Assembly (NCBI GenBank): GCA_902702965.1
Contig: CACRXP010000149.1
Location: forward strand, 128,539 to 192,538
Length of the DNA stretch: 64,000 nt
From: Spirometra erinaceieuropaei
Taxonomy: Eukaryota > Platyhelminthes > Cestoda > Diphyllobothriidea > Diphyllobothriidae
Direction: 5' to 3'
In this document: positions 46,761-58,224 of the stretch, piece by piece
Layout of the letters: the number at the start of each line of letters is the position of its first letter
Numbering within the stretch: the first letter of the stretch is position 1
Position numbers and translations under genes: made by a program
Notes under the pieces: model-generated
The model's input: only the letters and a program-made list of their open reading frames with translations
Database searches by the model: none
Told to the model about the DNA's origin: nothing

Positions 46761-48506
46761 GGGTGAGCCCTCTTGGCGACTGTGTCTAAGGCGGACAAGT
46801 TGATTGTCCTTGGTGACTTCAACGCCCGCGTCGGCACAGACCATACTGCCTGGAGAGGAGTGCTGGGTCCCCACGGTCTCCGCGGCTCAAACGAACATGG
46901 TCTGCTGCTTCTCCGCACCTGCGCAGAACACCGCCTCATGCTGACGAACACGTTATTCTGTCTGCCGGAGCGAGAGAAGGCCACCTGGAGGCATCCTCGG
47001 TCGCGCCAGTAGCACCTGCTGGACTATGTCCTCGTCCGGAGGGGAGATCAGCGGGACGTGCTGGTGACGAAGGCGATCGCGGGTGCTGACGGGTGGACCG
47101 ACCATCGCCTCGTCATCTCGAAGATGCGTATTCGCCTACAGCCTCGCAGGAGACCACAAGGTAAGCGACCCCCAGGTAAGCTGAATGTTGCCTTGTTGTC
47201 TTTGCCCGCTCACAATCTTCATTTCAGCAATGAGCTAGCTCAAAGGCTAGAAAACCTTCCTATCGCTGCCGACGCCGCCGCTGCCGAGAACGCCTCCGTG
47301 GAGAACCGCTGGTGTCAACTGCGAGACACGGTCCAGTCGACGGCGCTCGCCGTCCTCGGTCGCGCTCCCCGCCAACACCACGACTGATTCGACGACAACG
47401 ACGCTGCCATCAGAAATCTGCTAGCTGAGAAGAACCGCCTACACAAAGTCTACGTAAATCACTCCACTGATGCCACCAAAGCTGCCTTCTACCGCAGCCG
47501 CCGCCAACTTTAGCAACGACTGCGCGAGATGCAGGACGCCTGGACTGCTCGCAAAGCTGAGGAGATCCAAGGCTACGTGGACCGCAACGAATGGAAGAAC
47601 TTCTTCTCTGCGATCAAAGCTGTCTACGGTCCGCCGACGAAGGGCACCGCTCCTCTCCTCAGCGCCGACGGCAACACTCTCCTGACTGAAAAGACGCAAA
47701 TCCTGCAGCGATGGGCCGAGCATTTCCGAGGCGTCCTCAACCGCCCCTCCACCCAACTCAGCCACAGCCCCCAACGCGCCGCCGCAAATCAGCGTGAACG
47801 GAACCCAACTGCAGGTGGTGGAGAACTTCCCGTACTTGGGCAGTACTCTCTCCCGCAACACCAAGATCGACGACGAAGTCGCCAACAGGATCTCGAAAGC
47901 CAGTCAAGCCTTCGGTCGCCTCCAAAGCACAGTTTGGAATCGCCACGGTTTTCAGCTGAGCACGAAGCTGAAGATGTACAAGGCCGTAATAATGCCGACA
48001 CTACTGTATGGAGCGGAGACTTGGACGGTGTACGCAAAGCAGGCACGTCGTCTGAACCACTTCCACCTCAGTTGTCTTCGTCGCATCCTGAGGCTAAAGT
48101 GGCAGGATCGAATCCCCGACACTGACGTGCTGGAACGGACGGGAATCCTCAGCATCTACGCCATACTGAGGCAAATTCAGCTGCGCTGGAGCGGCCGCCT
48201 GGTGCGCATGGACGACGAGCGACTACCCAAACGACTCTTCTACGGAGACGTCGCGACGGGTTCTCGCCGTCAAGGAGGCCAGATTCGCCGTTACAAGGCT
48301 ACCCTGAAGTCCTCCCTGAAATGCCTGCAAATCAACCCGACCAACTGGGAGGAGCTCGCACTCGATCGACCGACCTGGAGGAGAACAGTGAAGACAGGCG
48401 CTGCGATATACGAAGCCAACCGCATCGCTGCCGCCAAAGCGAAACGTGAAGCCCGCAAATCACAACTTCGCCCAGTAAGCAACACCGCCGCACAACCGCT
48501 TCCAAC
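46761..48506 (+). mobile_element. RTE-like LINE, RT core deleted, 3' end interrupted
   Basis: Plus-strand LINE remnant. Endonuclease part: [31 protein letters not shown] and WTDHRLVISKMRIR, with in-frame stops at about 47010, 47385 and 47511. The linker follows ([38 protein letters not shown]). At about 47752 the sequence jumps to [20 protein letters not shown], so the RT palm (about 1 kb) is deleted. The C-terminal part, 47794-48505, is uninterrupted ([29 protein letters not shown]). It ends at LPTC, where CR1 copy E begins. I infer that C2H2 fingers followed originally. Confidence 0.85.
47794..48506 (+). pseudogene. RTE-like LINE ORF2 C-terminal segment
   Basis: Over 230 codons uninterrupted, from the YLGS motif after the RT palm to the AKREARKSQ linker. 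No catalytic residues are included. Confidence 0.8.
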
Positions 48507-48708
48507 GTGTATATGTATATGTATATTGAAGGGTTACAGGCAGAGCCCTTGATGACCCTATTTATGTACAGTGCTTTCGCAGATTCATACTCAAAATAAA
48601 ATTAAATTGCAGGCATTTAAAATGTGATTGGGTCACAGTTCAATCATAATCATAAGGTAGTGCATGGGGTCTCTGTAAATTAGTGCGGAAGATTGTATAT
48701 GACAGATT

Positions 48709-51491
48709 TTACAAAACTGGCTGTGCATAGTCATGCTGTACAAGCCGATTTCTGTCGAAAACTAAACGAGCAAGTTTTCTTTTAAACACACAAACTGTGT
48801 CAGCCGTCACCTTCTCACTTGGGAGCGAGTTCCACGGTCTGACAACCCGCTGGCTGAATGAAAATTTTCGTCGGTCTAAACGCGTGCGCTCATTCCCGAC
48901 TTTGTACGCATGGCCGCGTAGTTGGTTTGTACGGGCGAACTCAAAGAAGTCCTCTGCTCTTAATGAGCAACCCTGGCCGCGAACAATCCGGAAGGTCCAG
49001 AGTAGACTGCAGTTTATTTGTCTATAAGAGAGAGGGAATAGGCCAAGGAAAGTCAGCCTCTCCTGATAAGACAATTGTTTCAGACCGTCGACCATCTCTG
49101 TCGCTCTGCGTTGCACCTGTTCGAGTAAGTTGATATCCTTCCTCATCCATGGTGAGGCTGCTGGCATTCCATACTCTAGATGAGGTCTTACAAAGACACC
49201 AAAGAGTCTTTCGAAAAGTTCGGGAGGAAATATTTTAAATGCACGTCTGATCCAATTTAGAGTACTAGTTGCCTTCTGGACCATCTTTCTGCAGTGTTCT
49301 GATGGCGATAGATTTGTGGTCGTCCATACACCCAGATCTCTGTGTCTTTCCACAGTTTCTAGCCTCGTCCCGTCAATATAGTACTGGTGTTCGGGAAAGG
49401 CATTGCGGCCGGTGTTCAGGTGCAAAACCACGCATTTGTACACGTTGAACTTCAAAAGCCATCTGTTCGACCAAGCACACAGTTTGTTGATGTTTGACTG
49501 CAACTTCTCTGCGTCATCATCACACTTGACTTCACTCCATATTTTTATGTCATCCGCGAACATGAGAGCCTCGCAATTCACTTCGCTGATGCAGTCATTA
49601 ACATAAATCAGGAAGAGTACTGGGCCTAAGACAGAACCCTGTGGGACACCACTTTCCACCTTTACCCATTCCGAGGTAGAATTACTAACGACGACTCTTT
49701 GTAGTCTGGAGGACAGAAAACTCCTGATCCACTTAACATTCTCCCTTGAATCCCTACATCCCAGATCTTTTGTAAAAGAAGCCTGTGTGGGACACTGTCA
49801 AAGGCCTTCTTGAAGTCAAAAAATATGAAATCTACTGGAAAACCCTTATCGGTAGCTCGTGTCCATTTCTCGTGCGAGTAAAGAACGTTCGTTAGGCAAG
49901 AGCGCCCTGGACGAAAGCCGTGCTGGGCATCGCACAATATTTTGTTCTGTTCCAGGTATTTCATCAAACGTCTTTTGATAATGCGTTCCATTATTTTACA
50001 CGCGATGCAAGTAAGACTGACAGGACGATAATTTCCGCAGTCAAGTCTTGAGCCTCCTTTATGGATCGGAGTAATGAGTGCGCACTTCCATTCTTCCGGT
50101 AGCTCGCCGTCTTCAAATGACTTTTGAAATATTGCGGATAAGGGTTTGCACAGTTCATTAGCAAGTTCACGAAGTACTAGGGCGGGAATTCTATCTGGGC
50201 CAGGCGATTTGGCAGGTTTCAGCCGGAGTAGCTCGGCCCTAACTATGGTAGATGAAAAGAGTGGTTCCTCGGTTAAGGAGGGTAGGGAGGGGATAGGATG
50301 GGGAAGGGTACTGGGAGGAGAGGTTGGTTGGCGAATGGAGGGATGGGCAAATATTGCACTAGGTTCTCGGGTGAAGACGGACTGAAAGAAGTCGGAAAGG
50401 AGGGATGCTTTAACCTGGTCATCAATCTCCACATTTCCATCTGCAGATCTGAGGGCAGGGATGAGCTCCTGAGTCCTTTTAGTACTTGGTATATAACCAT
50501 ATAGAATTTTCGGATGCTCCAACGAATTTTGAAGTATGTTCAGTTCAAACTTCTTTCGCAGCTTTGAGGCCTCACTTTTACAGACGTTTCGTTGCCGCTT
50601 ATAGTCCTGTAAGTGTTCGTCGGAGCCAGTTAGTCTGTAACGCCTCCACAGATGATTCCTTTTTCTGAAAGAGGCCTTCAAGTCCGGGTTTATCCATTTT
50701 GGGCGGTTTGTGATTTTCTTTCTTCTGCGAGGACAATTGGAATAAACAATCTCTTTCAGTAAGGAACTGAAAGTATTCCAGTTATCGTTTGCTCGACCAT
50801 GCAGTTCAGTCTCCCATGATATAGCTGCCGCTTCCCTCCTCATGAGAGGATAGTCCCCTTTCCAAATGTTTCTCTCCCACCTCTCGGGTTGGACGGGTTT
50901 GGAAAACAGTGAGTACTCAAAGTATAGTGTGATGTGGTCGCTTGACCCTAATGGCTGTCGGTCCTGCAGGTCTAAAACAGTTTCCTCCTCTCGGGTAAAA
51001 ATAAGATCAAGGCAGTTCGACTGCTGACCTTCCCTGACCCGTGTTCCAAAGGTAACATTCTGGCAGAGAAGTTTGTCCGTTGCCCATTGAAGTAGTTTGT
51101 GATTAAAGCTGTCTTGCGGACCTTGTGCAGTCCACGTTAGCCAATCAATGCCAGGAGCGTTAAAATCCCCAACGATAAGGACATCTTTCTTCTCGCTAGC
51201 TTGGTACAGTTCGGATATGAGCATGAGATCTTGGTCAGAAGTATGGTTAGGTGGACGGTACACCACCGAAAGCGTCAGTGCTCGGACATTCTTAGTAGAT
51301 ATGGTAACGCTTAGCAGTTCCACATCCCGTACCGGTCTATGTACATCAGCCATAGCGCTTAGCTTGCAAGTGACATAAATTATGACTCCTCCTCCTCGGC
51401 TTAGTCTATCTCTCCTGAATTGCTGATATCCTCTAAGTGATATTTCGGAATCTGCGATATCTTTAGTAAGCCACGTTTCTGTGAATGCCAT
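48709..51491 (-). pseudogene. LINE copy E ORF2 (endonuclease and reverse transcriptase), one frameshift
   Basis: Endonuclease: MAFTETWL, GGGVIIYV, LIVGDFNAPGIDW and SSDHITLYF. RT: LKPAKSPGPDRIP, ITPIHKGGSRLDCGNYRPVS, IFFDFKKAFDSVPH (first Asp), ESGVPQGSVLGPVLF, MFADDIKIW (Asp pair), RDLGVWTTTNLS, and the C-terminal ARTNQLRGHAYKV region. The frame shifts near 49730-49745 (residues after VGIQGR), and an in-frame TGA lies about 30 bases upstream of the first Met. About 925 codons, close to the CR1 norm. Confidence 0.88.
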
Positions 51492-51574
51492 AATGTCTGG
51501 CTTAATTTCATCAACTCAGTCTCTTAGTTCGTCTAGTTTGTTGAAGAGGCTTTGCACATTTGCGGATATAACCT

Positions 51575-52894
51575 TCAATGACTGATTCGTTGGAGAGGCC
51601 CGGCCTTCATTGTGACGGGTTCTGACCACAGGAAAGACCTCTTTGTCTGGACTATTTGTCCATTTTTGATCTTCAGCCCTTTCTCTCCTCTGCCAATTCT
51701 CTCCTTCAATTCTGATCTCAGTTCTCTCATTTTCAGTCTTTCCCTCGGTTCGTAGTCTGGTTGAAAAAACACTTCCTTGTGCGAATTGCGTAAGGTCGTT
51801 CTACTTTCTAATAAAAGCGCTGCTTGGGCTTCGTTTTACAAAATAACTTTCAGGGGTCTTGGGGATGTTTTTAGGTCACGATTTGGGTCCGCTCTGCCTA
51901 GTCGGAAAGCTTTTTTAACGGTGAATATTTCCCCATCCTGCAGGACGGCACTGGCGTACTGATGAAAAAGGTCTAGGTCGTGCGTCACTCGTTCCTTCGG
52001 AATGCAGGACGTGGACTCTGGGGCGCCCCTTATGAAAATATTTTGCTTACGATTTATGGAAGAGCTCATTACTGTCTCGTCCGCGCTAGGACGATATAAT
52101 GCTACTGTAGTATTCCCGACGGCTGTTGTCACTTCGACATTTGAATGATTTTCGGCCGGCGAAGGGAGTTTAGGGCATGGATTTTCATTTGACGTACTTG
52201 CTCGGGCAGTGGAGCTCTTACAATCATTACCCTGTTGCAATGTACTGCACGAAGGCTTATCGTGTCCTTTTCCATAAACGGATTGGTTAGGGCACTTTCC
52301 AGATGAGTTAGCCTTGTGAAGAATTGGAGTAACAGCATTGCTTTCCAAGAATAACGGCGAGTCCTTGTAGTTTCTAACAGATCTTCTGAGGGTCACCCTG
52401 GCTTTCCCAACTTTATTGTTCGATGATTTGGCAGGCTTTGTTACTATAGCAGGTAATGGAACCTGACTTATTTTTAATGCATTAGTGTCGACTGCCACGT
52501 TATCCACCGGAACTGATTTGTCTAGAGTTTCCTCTGGAGACATAACTCGCTTCCTCTTCCTGACTGGCTTTGACTTTTCCGCGCTAGTGCCTTTATTAGT
52601 AGGATGTTCGTCGCCGATCGATCGAAAATTTGGCGGATTATTTGGTAATTCTATCTTACTGTGCTTAAGAATAACCATGATGATGTCTGTCAGTAGGCCT
52701 TGCTTCACTTCTAGCGTCTGGACCCGCTTTTCAAGTTCCTTACAGCTGACACAGCGACCGACAAGCGCAGAATCCGTCCCGTCTGTCATACAGTTTTCGA
52801 GGCCTCTTGGCAGTGCATCGGTTCTTATTTCCTGTCTTATCTCTTCTAGGCTATTGTGCGTAATCTCCCTGGAGTCTAATGATTCCAGCGGCAT
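51575..52894 (-). pseudogene. LINE copy E ORF1, one frameshift
   Basis: Starts MPLESLDSREI (52894). A short coiled-coil-like segment (CKELEKRVQTLEVKQG) and a basic middle (KSKPVRKRKRV) follow. Then comes an RRM-like part (QNIFIRGAPESTS, PRPLKVIL) that continues, after a frameshift near 51836, with EAQAALLLESRTTLRNS, VFFQPDYEPRERLKMRELR and LKIKNGQIV, reminiscent of the C-terminal domain of L1-type ORF1 proteins. It probably binds the element RNA. The open frame itself extends further 5' to 53119, through a tRNA-like sequence, and I do not count that part. Confidence 0.65.
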
Positions 52895-52979
52895 TTTATC
52901 GCAAGAGACTGCTAATGAATTAAAGACCGTTTTCAGCTGCTCTTCTGTAGTTGATAAACATATCTGACTAGCGCCAAAC

Positions 52980-53056
52980 CGTTCGTCGATAGCGCAGTGG
53001 CTAACGCTCTGGCCTCCAGATCCGCAGGTACCGAGTTCAAATCCCGGTTGCACAAC
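52980..53056 (+). repeat. tRNA-Trp(CCA)-like sequence
   Basis: AGCGCAGTGGCTAACGC (A box), loop CTCCAGA with anticodon CCA, and GAGTTCAAATCCCGG (B box) at tRNA spacing, close to the animal tRNA-Trp pattern. The anticodon and acceptor stems do not pair well, so it is a tRNA-derived repeat, lying at the 5' edge of LINE copy E on the opposite strand. Confidence 0.6.
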
Positions 53057-53817
53057 TTTTGTGAACGAGTTTTTTTTATAACAAATTGGCTCATTGTTGA
53101 TGACTTTCAAACTCTTCAATCAGTTCTAGAGTAGTGCAGGATGTTTTCAACAATTATTAGAATGAAGAATTTGCCAATTATGAAGGTAAATAGGAAACGA
53201 CTCAGCCGTTTATACCCTGCTAGCACCAGCCCCGTCTGGCCCCGCCTAGCCCCCGGGGCTAGGCGGGGCTGGGCACCGTTTGGGCGGGGCTATGACGGGG
53301 CTACGACGGGGCTAGGGACGCGATAGACCCGTCTGGCCCCGTCCTCGAAAAAAACGCGCAGGGGGACGCCACGCTCTCCGTGATATTAACCCCCCATTTA
53401 CGTTACCAGTATTATTACTTTCCTAGTTCTCCGTACAGCAGGTTTAACTATTCGACTTCTGATCTATGAACACCCATAACCCTTACCTTTATTAGGTATT
53501 GCCCACCCTCTAAATATAGTAATAGCGCCGAAAACTCGAACATCTCCCGAGGTCTGCATAAACAAAGACAATGGACAGCAAATATTGGCATATGATAATT
53601 TATTAAACATAAAAAATTTAAAAAAACGGAGTAATATGTACAAGGGACATATGGGATACGAATTTGTTCTGGTTTATCAATTACACGGCATCGTTGTGTT
53701 GCCGGAAGTTTTCATCCACGGCAGGCTCCTATAAAAAAAACATAAAAAAATAAACAATTCTTCATATTAGTAAATTAAGTAATAATTTTGTTTTACCAAA
53801 CGGCATGCGTGGTGTAA

Positions 53818-53867
53818 CATTTAAGTTGCCCTAAGTAACTTACAATTTACTTAGGGCAACTTAAATG
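53818..53867. repeat. Perfect 21-bp hairpin
   Basis: Arms 53818-53838 and 53847-53867 are exact inverted copies around the 8-nt spacer cttacaat. Confidence 0.9.
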
Positions 53868-53936
53868 AAAATTTCAGTTAAATAACTTATGGAGTGAAAA
53901 AAAATGCCGGATAAATAATTTTGTCAGAAATATTTT

Positions 53937-54022
53937 ATAAAAACATTTAGAGGGGACTAAAGGAATAATTAGTCATCTTTTTTGGTTAATTAGTCATTTA
54001 TGTCCCCTGTAAATGTTTTTAT
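53937..54022. repeat. 21-bp hairpin with one mismatch
   Basis: Arms 53937-53957 and 54002-54022 pair at 20 of 21 positions with a 44-nt spacer. Confidence 0.85.
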
Positions 54023-54027
54023 CAAGT

Positions 54028-54404
54028 ATAGCTGTCAAAATAACGCACCTCTGCGTGGTATTTCCGCAAAAATTGGAACAACAACTTGAATGTTGCCTGC
54101 GGTAGTTGGACACTTAAGCAGAATTCCCTCAAATCTGTCAGGAAGCAATTGCCACTGAACGTGTTCGAGCTTTCATCTGCAACCTGGTCGTCGTCTACAT
54201 CGTCTTATAGCATACCATATAACCCCTACCAATGCTCACTTCAGGGCTAAGGTGCGGCATCGATGGTTCGGGTGATGGCTCTGTTACGAGGGATGACGTA
54301 GACGCGAGCGAGGGGTCATCGGTGGCGGCATAGTTCGCCATCTTCGCCCGCTTAGTCATGTTGTACATTGTACTGCGATGAAGTCCCCAGTATTTTCTTT
54401 CCAT
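54028..54404 (-). pseudogene. N-terminal fragment of a transposon protein (unidentified)
   Basis: MERKYWGLHRSTMYNMTKRA, a Ser/Pro-rich stretch, then after a frameshift near 54205 a conserved-looking segment (FLTDLREFCLSVQLPQATF, KLLFQFLRKYH). The second part resembles the helical N-terminal module seen in many animal transposon proteins. No catalytic domain is visible, so the element is non-autonomous. Confidence 0.4.
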
Positions 54405-54929
54405 ATTTGCTTAGAATTAACATATAAATACTATTAACATATATTAGACCGCTATATAGTACACTCAAGCAGTCAGACTACGTGCCATTCTTATAAATAA
54501 CTTAAATTACGATTCTAGAGACTAAAATAAAGCATTTACTTATTACAATGACATATTGCATCGCATAGAAGAAATAAATAAGTAAATGAATAACGTACTG
54601 CAGTCCAAACGAGCCAAGTAAGAATCAGGAGTCAGTCAGCTGTATGGATCACGCGTGCACACAGTCAGCGTAAAAGTGCCGTCCACGTGGGTAGGTACAT
54701 GACCGACTTAAACAAGGCCAGTATTTGCCTTCGTGAAACATGAATTTCTCTCAATGTCATACGACTGAAAACACATTATACAAGTTAAAAAGCTTATATT
54801 TGACGATAATAAAGCTCAAACAGTCGAAAATAATGCAGAATGACGTGATTAGAAAGGATGGAAATTTGGACGGGGCCTAGCCCCGTCTAACCCCGTCTGG
54901 CCCCCGGGGCCATGTGTTGGCAGGGTAGT

Positions 54930-55283
54930 TTTCGACGTAGATCTCGGAGAAAAGTTGTCAAGTATACTTGTACAGATGGTCGGACGATTGCAAATATCTT
55001 TTGATGGAGAATTTGTGGTATACTTCACCGGTGCGAATGAGAAGACTACTCAGTGGTGCTGTTCCTTGAAGAATTCGGGTAGAATCTTCCTCCTGATACC
55101 GTGGGAAATAACGTCGAGATCCGAAAATTCCAATAATGATAGAACTTTCGAGTTGGTGTACTTATAATCCAAATACAAAGGATACTTTGTCAGTTCGCAA
55201 TTTATTTCCACGCGACGTTCAGTCTGCCCTGTACTATCAAAAAAATTCGACGAAGGCTCGGAGAGCTGGGGATACGACTCAAA
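54930..55283. other. No gene recognised
   Basis: A 70-codon plus-strand frame (54955-55167, DGEFVVYFTGANEKTTQWCC) is not recognised. Confidence 0.25.
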
Positions 55284-55495
55284 TTCGAAGGTCCCGCAGA
55301 TGTTTCGAAGGTCCCGCAGATGTCAGTGGACATTCCGGGCTCGAATCGGACTTGTTGGACATCTTCGGATTAACTGCGCCTCTCGAACGGCACCAACCAT
55401 CGTCCCCCCGCCTGCCTCTTCCTCCTCCTCTCCGCCGCCAACTAACCCTGACAATTCTTCTGTCCCACCACTTCCATCATCCTTTTCCTCCTCCT
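55284..55495 (+). pseudogene. C2H2 finger segment (copy 3), runs into assembly gap
   Basis: RRCQWTFRARIGLVGHLRIN followed by CASRTAPTIVPPPASSSSS, a finger plus Ser/Pro-rich spacer of the tapeworm repeat-protein type. It starts with a 20-bp tandem duplication (55284-55303 and 55304-55323) and is cut by the N gap. R1 begins just after the gap in the same orientation. Confidence 0.65.
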
Positions 55496-55653
55496 NNNNN
55501 NNNNNNNNNNNNNNNNNNNNNNNNNNNNNNNNNNNNNNNNNNNNNNNNNNNNNNNNNNNNNNNNNNNNNNNNNNNNNNNNNNNNNNNNNNNNNNNNNNNN
55601 NNNNNNNNNNNNNNNNNNNNNNNNNNNNNNNNNNNNNNNNNNNNNNNNNNNNN
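55496..55653. other. Assembly gap, 158 N
   Basis: Undetermined bases. Protein frames spanning it are artefacts. Confidence 0.99.
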
Positions 55654-55654
55654 A

Positions 55655-56160
55655 AGCTATCACGGTGCGCTAAAAGCCGTGGCTTGGAAGGTTGCCAACT
55701 GACGGGGTAACTTGGACCTCCTCCTTGACCGGAGGCGGTCTGAGAGTCAGGCTGCAATGGCTCCTTTTTAATGTGGCCTTTATGGCACTCCCATCCCAGT
55801 GTGGGATCCGAGCCAGGCGTTGGCGGCACGCCCAGGTGCGGCTTCGGCCGTGCCAGCCTCCAAATCTCTCTTGTGTTGGTTGAAATCCTGGTTATTTGTT
55901 GTGTGGACCAGGGGGTGTGGTGGAACGCCAAGGTGAGGATCCTTCCGAGCCATCCACCTGCGGCCTCTCTCGTCTCCGGTCTTGTTGACTCTGTCTTGAC
56001 ACCGGGCTTGGGCGAGGGAGGAGGAGAGAGTGTAGGTAGATGCTACGCAAGTCTACCGGCACTATAAACCCCTGCGTAAGTCACCGTCCCTGCTCCCATT
56101 GCTGCTGTGACTGTGGGGCACACGGTGGACATCATCGAAAACGATGGTCGAACTGTCAAG
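55655..56160 (+). repeat. Repeat R1, longest copy 10
   Basis: From agctatcacggtgcgc through gtggcttggaaggttgcc, gagagtcaggctgcaatggc, gtgtgggatccgagccaggc, ggttgaaatcctggtt, gtggaacgccaaggtgag, gtcttgttgactctgtcttg, acaccgggcttgggcg, gtaggtagatgctacgcaag and ggggcacacggtggacatca to atggtcgaactgtcaag. It abuts LINE copy F. Confidence 0.85.
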
Positions 56161-56162
56161 TG

Positions 56163-58200
56163 GGGCCGAACAAAAGTGTCATAAACTCTCCCAAAAAGGT
56201 CTTGGTCAAAGTTAACGAAAGCTCTTTTGATTGCATGGAGCACTCCCATAGCGTTTTTTGCAGCCTCGTAGCACTGCAGTGTTGGTTTCAGGTTGTTCTG
56301 TATCCAAACCCCGAGATCCTTCTGTGAAGATTCTGTGGAGAGGCTTATATCTTTCAGGTGATATGTCCTCCGGCTCTTATTTGAATGAGAGTTCGTTGGA
56401 CGCAGATGAAGGACGGCACACTTCTCCACATTGAAATCTAGAAGCCATTTCTTCGACCACGCTTGCAGTCGGGGCAGATTATCTTGAAGGGATCTTTGAT
56501 CGTTCGGTCTCTTAATGACTTGCCAGAGCTTAACATTGTCTGCAAACATTATTTTGCCGCAGTCGAGTTCCTGAAGGCTGTCGTTAACGTAAAGGATGAA
56601 GAGCAATGATCCCAGAACTGAGCCTTGCGGCACACCACTTGTCACATTCACCCATTCTGACATATCATCCTCGATACAGACACGTTGTTTCCGACCAACC
56701 AGAAACGCCCTAATCCAGTTCAGAAGATCTCTCCGGATGCCGATGGTGCTCAATTTGTGAAAAAGGCGTTGGTGCGGGACAGTGTCAAAAGCTTTGCGGA
56801 AATCGATGTACACGACATCGACCTCAAAACCTTCTTCTAGAGCCCTGGTCCAGATCTGCAGGCAAGCTAGCAGATTCGAGAGAGAGGAACGTCCTCTCCG
56901 GAAGTCATGTTGAAAATCCTACAAGATGCTATTTTTTTCACAAAACTGCTGTATAGCGCTATTTACGATAGCTTCCATCATTTTGCAAGGGAGTCAAGTT
57001 AAGCTAATAGGTCGAAAGCTGCTTGCTGTCATCCTGCTACCTCCCTTATGCGATGGAACGGGGTTAGCTGTCTTCTACTAGGAGGGCAGCCTTCCTGTTC
57101 TCATTGACAGCTCAAAGAGAGTCGAAAGAGGCTTTGACAGCTCCGTTGATAGCTCCTTAAGTATTAGTCCGGGAACTCTGTCGAGTCCAGGAGACTTATC
57201 AGGTTTTATTTGACTGAAGACGTGTCTGACTTCTTCGACGGAAAAGGTGACGGTTTCAATGACGGAAATACCTTGGCGCATTTGAAGCTCCTGGCTGTCT
57301 GGGTCCATTTCAAACTATTGATTGTCTTATAAGGACTCCTCCGTAAAAACCGATTGAGAAAACTGAGACAGTAATCACACTTTCTGTGGCCCTTCACCTA
57401 ATAAGTTTCCGAGGCTAACCTTAAGACACCCAATTTCGTCCCTATGTTTCTTCCTACTGCGGATGTACCCGTAAAACGTCTTGGGACGTGTAATGGATTC
57501 TGCTATCAGTCGGCGCTCGAAAGAAGTTCTAGCAGCCCGTATTTGTTTGCGGGATTTATTGCGCTGATCATTATATTCGGCGAATGACCTCGGATCTCGA
57601 AGTTGCAAATACTTTTTCCACAGTCTCTGTTTCTTCTTCATGGTCTTTTTTGGCGTCGGATTGACCCACGGCGGTCGCGAACATGGTCTTATCATTTTTA
57701 TTGGACAATGGGTATCAATTAGACGCTCTATAATCCCGCGAAAGTACTGCCAAAATTCGTCTGAATCTTCTGTGTTGACCAACCAAGTTTCCTCAAAAAG
57801 AGAGCGTCTCATTGCGTTAAAGTCATCCTTCCAAATATTTCTGCGCCTCTTGATTTTTGGTTGTTGGTTGGATAGGAGAGAGCACACGCAGGTAAAAGCA
57901 ATATGATCGCTTCAGCCGAGTGGAGGTTGTGGATTCACTTCCCTTATGAGTCCTTCTTCTTTATGAAAACGAGATCTAAACAGTTAGATCCTTGTCCTTC
58001 TCTCATTCTTGTTCCGCATTTAATGTGTTGAATGAGGTATTCATTCATTTCGACCGTCAAGAAAAGAGGGGCTGGACTGCACCGGATATTATCCGTCGCC
58101 AATGCTTTTCATGAAGTTAGGGTTGATACAAACGGAAGCGTCGAAGAGCAGCTGTCGCTGTTGGCTAAAGAAATTGTCCCTTGTGAGATCGGCCATTAAG
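56163..58200 (-). mobile_element. CR1-like LINE copy F, broken
   Basis: Minus-strand pieces in order: endonuclease end (TRMREGQGSNCLDLVF near 57990), linker (57887-57375, RRNIWKDDFNAMRRSLFEET), RT start (57308-57078, IKPDKSPGLDRVPGLIL) and RT core (56813-56163, YIDFRKAFDTVPHQRLFHKL, GVPQGSVLGSLLFILYV, MFADNVKLW). Several stops and frameshifts separate the pieces. The catalytic pair is Asp-Asn instead of Asp-Asp. The 3' part is cut by R1 copy 10. Confidence 0.8.
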
Positions 58201-58224
58201 ATCAAAGACCAGAAACGGCATCGC

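Larger units (their letters stand above)
48507..52975 (-). mobile_element. CR1-like LINE copy E, nearly full length
   Basis: About 4.5 kb. Order on the minus strand: ORF1 (52894 to about 51575, one frameshift), ORF2 with endonuclease and RT (51491 to 48709, one frameshift), a short 3' region, and a tail of ATATAC-type repeats at 48507-48525. The tail touches the interrupted RTE-like protein at LPTC. All catalytic motifs are present, so this is the least decayed LINE here and probably a young insertion. Confidence 0.85.
53215..54925 (-). mobile_element. TIR DNA transposon with GC-rich ends (1711 bp)
   Basis: Ends read CCCTGCTAGCACCAGCCCCG and, inverted, CCCTGCCAACACATGGCCCC, flanked by TA on both sides (53213-53214 and 54926-54927), so a TA target duplication is likely. 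Both subterminal regions contain repeated CCCCGTCTGGCCCC units, up to about 53340 and from about 54870. The interior is AT-rich with two hairpins and part of an open frame. I cannot place the superfamily. Confidence 0.7.

Noticed and set aside
55136..55931. Long frames spanning 55496-55653
   Set aside because: They cross undetermined bases and are artefacts of translating N.
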